From Cerioporus squamosus (taxonomy: Eukaryota > Basidiomycota > Agaricomycetes > Polyporales > Polyporaceae), in NCBI GenBank assembly GCA_022592435.1, contig JABYQS010000927.1, positions 1-11,026 of the forward strand: DNA of 11,026 nucleotides, read 5' to 3'. The notes below the pieces were generated by a model. The model made no database searches. It was not told where the DNA came from and saw only the letters and a list, made by a program, of their open reading frames with translations. Below are positions 7,922-11,026 of this stretch, piece after piece. Each line of letters opens with the position of its first letter. Position 1 is the stretch's first letter. The translations under genes were made by a program, and so were the position numbers.

Positions 7922-8765
7922 ATGGTTGCTACAGCTCCTCGCCGTCTTCGCTTCTGCACGCCATCCGGCGAGCCCGTGCGCTCCTCTCTACACACCGCTC
8001 TTCTTTGCTCGCACCCAGAGCGTCCGCTGGAGCGTTCGTACAAGACCGAGGAAGCCAGGATCCGCGGATCCGTTCGCACGCTCTTGGATTCGTCGCTTGG
8101 TACGTCCTTTCCCACCCCAAGTCCACGGTCCTGGACCTTGCGAGCCGAGCTCACTTCTCATGCCTCCAGCCGACACGTCGGGCGTCGCAAACGCCAAGAT
8201 GCGCTGGGGACTTCTCCCCTTCCGCGACTTTGTCGCTGTGCCGCTCGAAGTCGTCCTCGTCGGCTGGCCGGTCCAGTACCCATTTGCGAACCTCAGCAAC
8301 AAGGGTGCACCCGGTATGAAGGCACTGCGTGCGCTGCTCAAGCTCCTCCAGGCCGACCCGCCTCGGCTGTACTTTGTGAAGGCAACGGAAGAGCAGCTGC
8401 GTGCTGCCCGATTTGACGCGGCAAGTGTCTGCCCGGGACCGCTCTTCCCCGCACCCGAGCGGAAGCTTGGCAATGACAGCATCGGCAGACGGGTGAAGAT
8501 CTGGCGGGACAGCCGTGGGGCGGTCGTCCCACCGCGACATGTCCGGGACGGACCGACGAGCGCGAAGAAGATCTCGGAGGAGGTCGAGGCTGCGGTCGAT
8601 GCAGAGGTGGCAGCCGATCCGACACCGCGTGTGAAGGGCCCGCGGCCGCAGATTCACACACCGACCGGGATCCGTCTTGGCTGGTATGAGACCGGGCTCC
8701 GGGAGATGTCTCTGGGAGAGGAGCTGGAGGACGATATCTCAGACTGGACCGAGGACGAGAACTAG
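7922..8765 (+). CDS. Hypothetical protein, two exons, 257 aa, acidic C-terminus
   Basis: Exon 1 is 7922-8099 and exon 2 is 8170-8765. The 70-nt intron (GTACGT donor, CTCCAG acceptor) joins two frames in phase 1, giving LLDSSLADTSGVANAK across the junction. The ATG at 7922 has A at -3 and a TATA box lies about 110 nt upstream. Residues 1-60 are basic (RRLRFCTPSGEP, SHPERPLERSY). Residues 70-102 (MRWGLLPFRD, then FVAVPLEVVLVGWP) form a hydrophobic core, probably a globular fold rather than a membrane helix. Residues 109-120 look helical and 150-190 are Pro- and Arg-rich. Residues 193-206 form an acidic helix, and the last 16 residues (EELEDDISDWTEDEN) are acidic with two buried-type aromatics. 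No known domain, signal peptide or catalytic motif was recognised; possibly a lineage-restricted basidiomycete family. Strong codon bias towards C/G endings supports expression. Confidence 0.8.
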
Positions 8766-9123
8766 TTTCCTATGTGTTGCTACTTTGTTCTATATGTTAC
8801 TTGCTGTCTCATGAAGTGCGGACTCGAGAACCCTCGGTTAGACATAAGTAGTCAATCAGTCATCAATTGCAAATTGGTGGCTAGCGGCCGCCCGCAGAAG
8901 CGAGGTTAATTCTTCGCTCACAGCCACCGTCCACGCTGGGCTTCTGGCCGCCAGTCCTCCTGCTCGTCGAACACTACCTTGCCCTTTGACTCTCTCTCTC
9001 CCCACTTCTTCTTTGTCCTGCTGTCCACTGTCTGCTGTCTTTTGAAGCGTCCTCACCGCCTTTCTCTCCGTCCTCACCACACTCTTTGTCCTCCTCTTGC
9101 CGAGCCTCGGAACTTACTCTGTG
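8766..9123 (+). promoter_or_regulatory. Intergenic: 3' region of the upstream gene, then CT-rich leader of the next
   Basis: Bases 8766-8812 are T-rich, as expected for a 3' untranslated region; no canonical AATAAA is seen. An ATTGG (inverted CCAAT) lies at 8873-8877. From about 8985 to 9117 the plus strand is strongly pyrimidine-rich with no ATG, and it ends at a GTAAGT donor, which fits a 5' untranslated exon for the gene starting at 9203. Confidence 0.5.
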
Positions 9124-9194
9124 GTAAGTCTGCGATTATAATTCGAGTCTACGTTTGCTACATGGCGTGTCTGTGCTAACAGGACTTTGTCTAG
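9124..9194 (+). other. 5'UTR intron of the 9203-9691 gene
   Basis: GTAAGT donor, GCTAAC branch motif at 9175-9180 and TTTGTCTAG acceptor make a near-consensus 71-nt intron ending 9 nt before the ATG. It is the strongest single piece of evidence for the plus-strand gene. Confidence 0.65.
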
Positions 9195-9202
9195 CTTCCA
9201 TT

Positions 9203-9691
9203 ATGCCCTCGCATTGCCATCGTGCCCTTCCTGCTCGACTTCTCGCATCGACGCGGCATGACCTCAATCCCTTCCCACCTGCGGACGTCGTCCTGAACCA
9301 CGGTGACAACAGCGATGTCCCGCTCCTCCCGAACGGTCTCATGAGAGTGCACTGGAGAGGGAAGCAAGGTACATACCAGTTTCACTCGCACTTCACAATG
9401 TCTTGACATGTTCGCAGATGCTCCGACCGATGCAGCAGCTGATCAGCTGCCCGACGACTTCCGCTTCCGGGTACGACAATAGCTTTCCAGCCAGCAAGAC
9501 CGTTCTCCTCCCAGCCACACACGCTGTCTCCCGAGCCCCGCACCTTCCTCGACAACATGCACAGCGGCTGCAACTCCGCCGGAGTTCGAGATGCTTCTGA
9601 AGACTCTCCCGGGCACGGCTTGCCACACCGCAGCTCACAAGTGGCCGTGCATGGCGCTGTGCCGTTGTCCAAGCTCGACAACATGTCCTAG
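9203..9691 (+). CDS. Hypothetical protein, three coding exons, about 131 aa
   Basis: Coding exons are 9203-9368, 9418-9470 and 9515-9691. The ATG at 9203 (A at -3) follows a CT-rich leader and a consensus 5'UTR intron. The first coding intron (GTACAT, TTGAC branch, TTCGCAG) joins in phase 1 to give GKQDAPTDAAADQLPDD. The second (44 nt, GTACGA to CTCCCAG) joins in phase 0 to PHTLSPEPRTFLDN; without it the protein would stop at 9482 after 76 residues. The sequence is Asp-, Asn- and Pro-rich (NPFPPADVVLNHGDNSDV), probably soluble, with no signal peptide or known domain. The opposite strand is also open over exon 1, but lacks comparable introns. It follows the 7922-8765 gene by 437 nt on the same strand. 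Function unknown. Confidence 0.5.
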
Positions 9692-9894
9692 ATCATAGTA
9701 AGTCAATCCTACATCCACGTTGCAACAAACACGTCGCTCACCTTGTACCTACTCTGGCCGCTATCAATCACGTCTTCCTCTTGCTCCTCTTGTGCTTCTA
9801 ACCTTCCTCTGATGCTGCAAGACCCGCGCCGTATGGTGCACATGTCCGCACCACTCACCAGAACCCTCCCGAACATCCTCCTACCCTCCCGGGC
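9692..9894 (+). other. Gap with splice-like signals between two plus-strand models
   Basis: A GTAAGT donor-like site begins at 9698, and CTTCTAACC followed by GCTGCAAG near 9797-9823 resembles a branch site and acceptor. Excising this would give a 5' untranslated exon for the 9895 model, or a link from the preceding gene, but no coding frame crosses it without a stop. Confidence 0.3.
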
Positions 9895-10812
9895 ATGCGC
9901 CGCCATGTCGGAGGTCGTTCCCAGCCGGGAGCCGTGTGGTGAGCACACTGAGAATACGGGAGGTCAGTGATCTCTCGTCCTTCGTCGCTACATACCCCAT
10001 TGCTCATCTGGTCCTAGCCTGCTGTCGCTCTATGACGGAGTCGTCACGAGACGACGTCTTGAGTGCGATGCCGTCACTTCTCGAGCTCCCTCCCAGACTC
10101 GCAAGGGAGCACGAAGTGGCATTGTCGCGGGCAGCGTCCATGTTCTGCGGAGGTTCTATACAACACGGTAAGTGGGTCAATCCTGCGCCATTCGGACTCT
10201 ATCATCTGACATACCTGGCGGCTTCAGCCCTGTATGCGGACATCTCCAGGTCGGTGACACTGCTATTGACTTCCGGCTGCCGGTCGCAGATCTCGGCGTG
10301 GTGCAGCTGCATTATCAGCGCTCCCGGGTGCATTACCTGCTCGACAGCACGGAAGCAGACAGTACCTCCAGTCGTGCGCTGCGGGTACACCTCCCAACCG
10401 GCTTCTGGGAGTGCTCGAGCTTCGCAAGGCGGCACGAACTGCCGCATGCAACATCCCGAACGTCTCTCGAACTCCCGGACCCGGCGTGCACCTGCCGTCG
10501 AGGCCACAATGACTCGTTGCGGCTGCGAAGTGTCGTGATGTAAGTAAATCAGTGTTTTGCCGTCGTCACTCGCTCATTTCTTACCTGCACATTTCGGTGT
10601 TGAGGTTTCCGCGGTGGATCCCAGCTGTCGGTCGTAGCTATCTACTTCGCGCTTCTGGCCGCATCACCAGCGCTCCCGGACACGTCGCCCTCGCCGACAA
10701 GGAGCTCCCGGGCAGACTCCGGTGGGCTGTGGCACTGTTTCTGGGTGCCTTCCAGGGCTTGCACAACGTCTGCTCAATGGAGCAGATGATGGACATGCAG
10801 AGGCAACAGTGA
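9895..10812 (+). CDS. Hypothetical protein, tentative four-exon model, about 237 aa
   Basis: Exons are 9895-9938, 10018-10167, 10228-10539 and 10605-10812, all joined in phase 2. The best intron is 10168-10227 (GTAAGT, CTGAC branch, CTTCAG). The central exon encodes a well-mixed sequence (GDTAIDFRLPVADLGVVQLH, then STEADSTSSRALRVHLPTGF). The last ends in a Met-rich tail (SMEQMMDMQRQQ) after a hydrophobic WAVALFLGAF. If the last intron (GTAAGT to GTTGAG, a poor acceptor) is retained, the protein stops at 10543 with 169 residues. The start is uncertain: the frame is open upstream of 9895 towards an acceptor near 9819, so a further 5' exon is possible. The complementary strand is open with similar composition over 10202-10522, so strand is not certain. 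No domain recognised. Confidence 0.35.
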
Positions 10813-10828
10813 ACGCGCGTAGCGCGTT
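10812..10828. repeat. Perfect 7-bp hairpin overlapping a stop codon
   Basis: AACGCGC, loop GTA, GCGCGTT. The first base is the last base of the TGA at 10810-10812. GC-rich stem; it could form in the 3' untranslated region of the transcript. Confidence 0.6.
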
Positions 10829-11026
10829 CTGGAGATGTGTACGGAGGACCTGCAGCCGCAGCCACCTGGTACATACAAGAAGAGGAGGGCGTACCTTAGA
10901 CTGTCTGCCAGTCTGACGACGCGAGTCTTCTTCCACGGCTCCTGATCGACGCGCGATTGCAGGTCCGTCTGCAATCTGTTTGTTCAAGGACGGCCTCCGC
11001 TTCCAGACGTTCTCGGGTGTTCTCCC
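10829..11026 (-). other. Right edge: possible 3' part of a minus-strand gene
   Basis: On the minus strand, bases 10974 to 10774 form a 66-codon open frame without an ATG at its head. It begins with a protein-like segment (TDLQSRVDQEPWKKTRVVRL) directly after an ATTGCAG acceptor-like site near 10969. A GTACGC donor-like site follows at about 10894. This could be the last coding exon or exons of a gene entering from beyond 11026, convergent with the plus-strand model. The evidence is only composition and one acceptor. Confidence 0.25.

Noticed and set aside
995..10812. Secondary-metabolite biosynthetic cluster
   Set aside because: Only the P450 is recognisable; no synthase, cyclase, transferase, transporter or pathway regulator is visible in the window.
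10899..10920. Small inverted repeat AGACTG-TCTGC-CAGTCT
   Set aside because: A six-base stem is expected by chance at this sequence length and has no gene context.

Overview
This window looks like nuclear DNA of a filamentous basidiomycete, most likely an agaricomycete. The evidence is GC-rich sequence, many 41-79 nt introns with GTRNGN donors and CTGAC/CTAAC branch sites, C-ending codon preference in the clearest exons, CT-rich leaders, and a cytochrome P450 of a type common in wood-decay basidiomycetes. No bacterial-type operons, rRNA, tRNA, CRISPR array or intact transposase was seen.

Layout. The left edge (1-263) may hold the 3' end of a plus-strand gene. A 129-codon minus-strand ORF (431-820) lies below a degenerate TATA-rich tandem repeat (845-931). 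The dominant gene is a ten-exon P450 on the minus strand (4651 to 995). All its junctions could be placed in phase, giving a 564-residue protein with helix I, ExxR, PERW and heme-cysteine motifs. Its third intron is about 1.5 kb, against 46-77 nt for the others, and contains a diverged direct repeat. From 4652 to 5788 lie the CT-rich P450 leader (minus sense) and then a long plus-sense CT-rich tract with splice-like signals.

Next comes a small five-exon minus-strand gene (6415 to 5789) of unknown function with a TATA box. It is divergent from a plus-strand two-exon gene of unknown function (7922-8765), also with a TATA box; about 1.25 kb separates the two promoters. Two further plus-strand spliced gene models follow: 9203-9691, with an excellent 5'UTR intron, and 9895-10812, which is weaker and competes with an antisense reading. 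The right edge may hold the 3' end of a convergent minus-strand gene.

Function. Only the P450 can be assigned a biochemical role: an ER-anchored, heme-thiolate monooxygenase of unknown substrate. No other tailoring or backbone biosynthetic enzyme is visible, so a biosynthetic cluster cannot be claimed. The other genes appear to be lineage-restricted proteins of unknown function. Exon models are manual; the P450 is firm, the gene at 7922-8765 good, the other two small spliced models moderate, and the remainder tentative.
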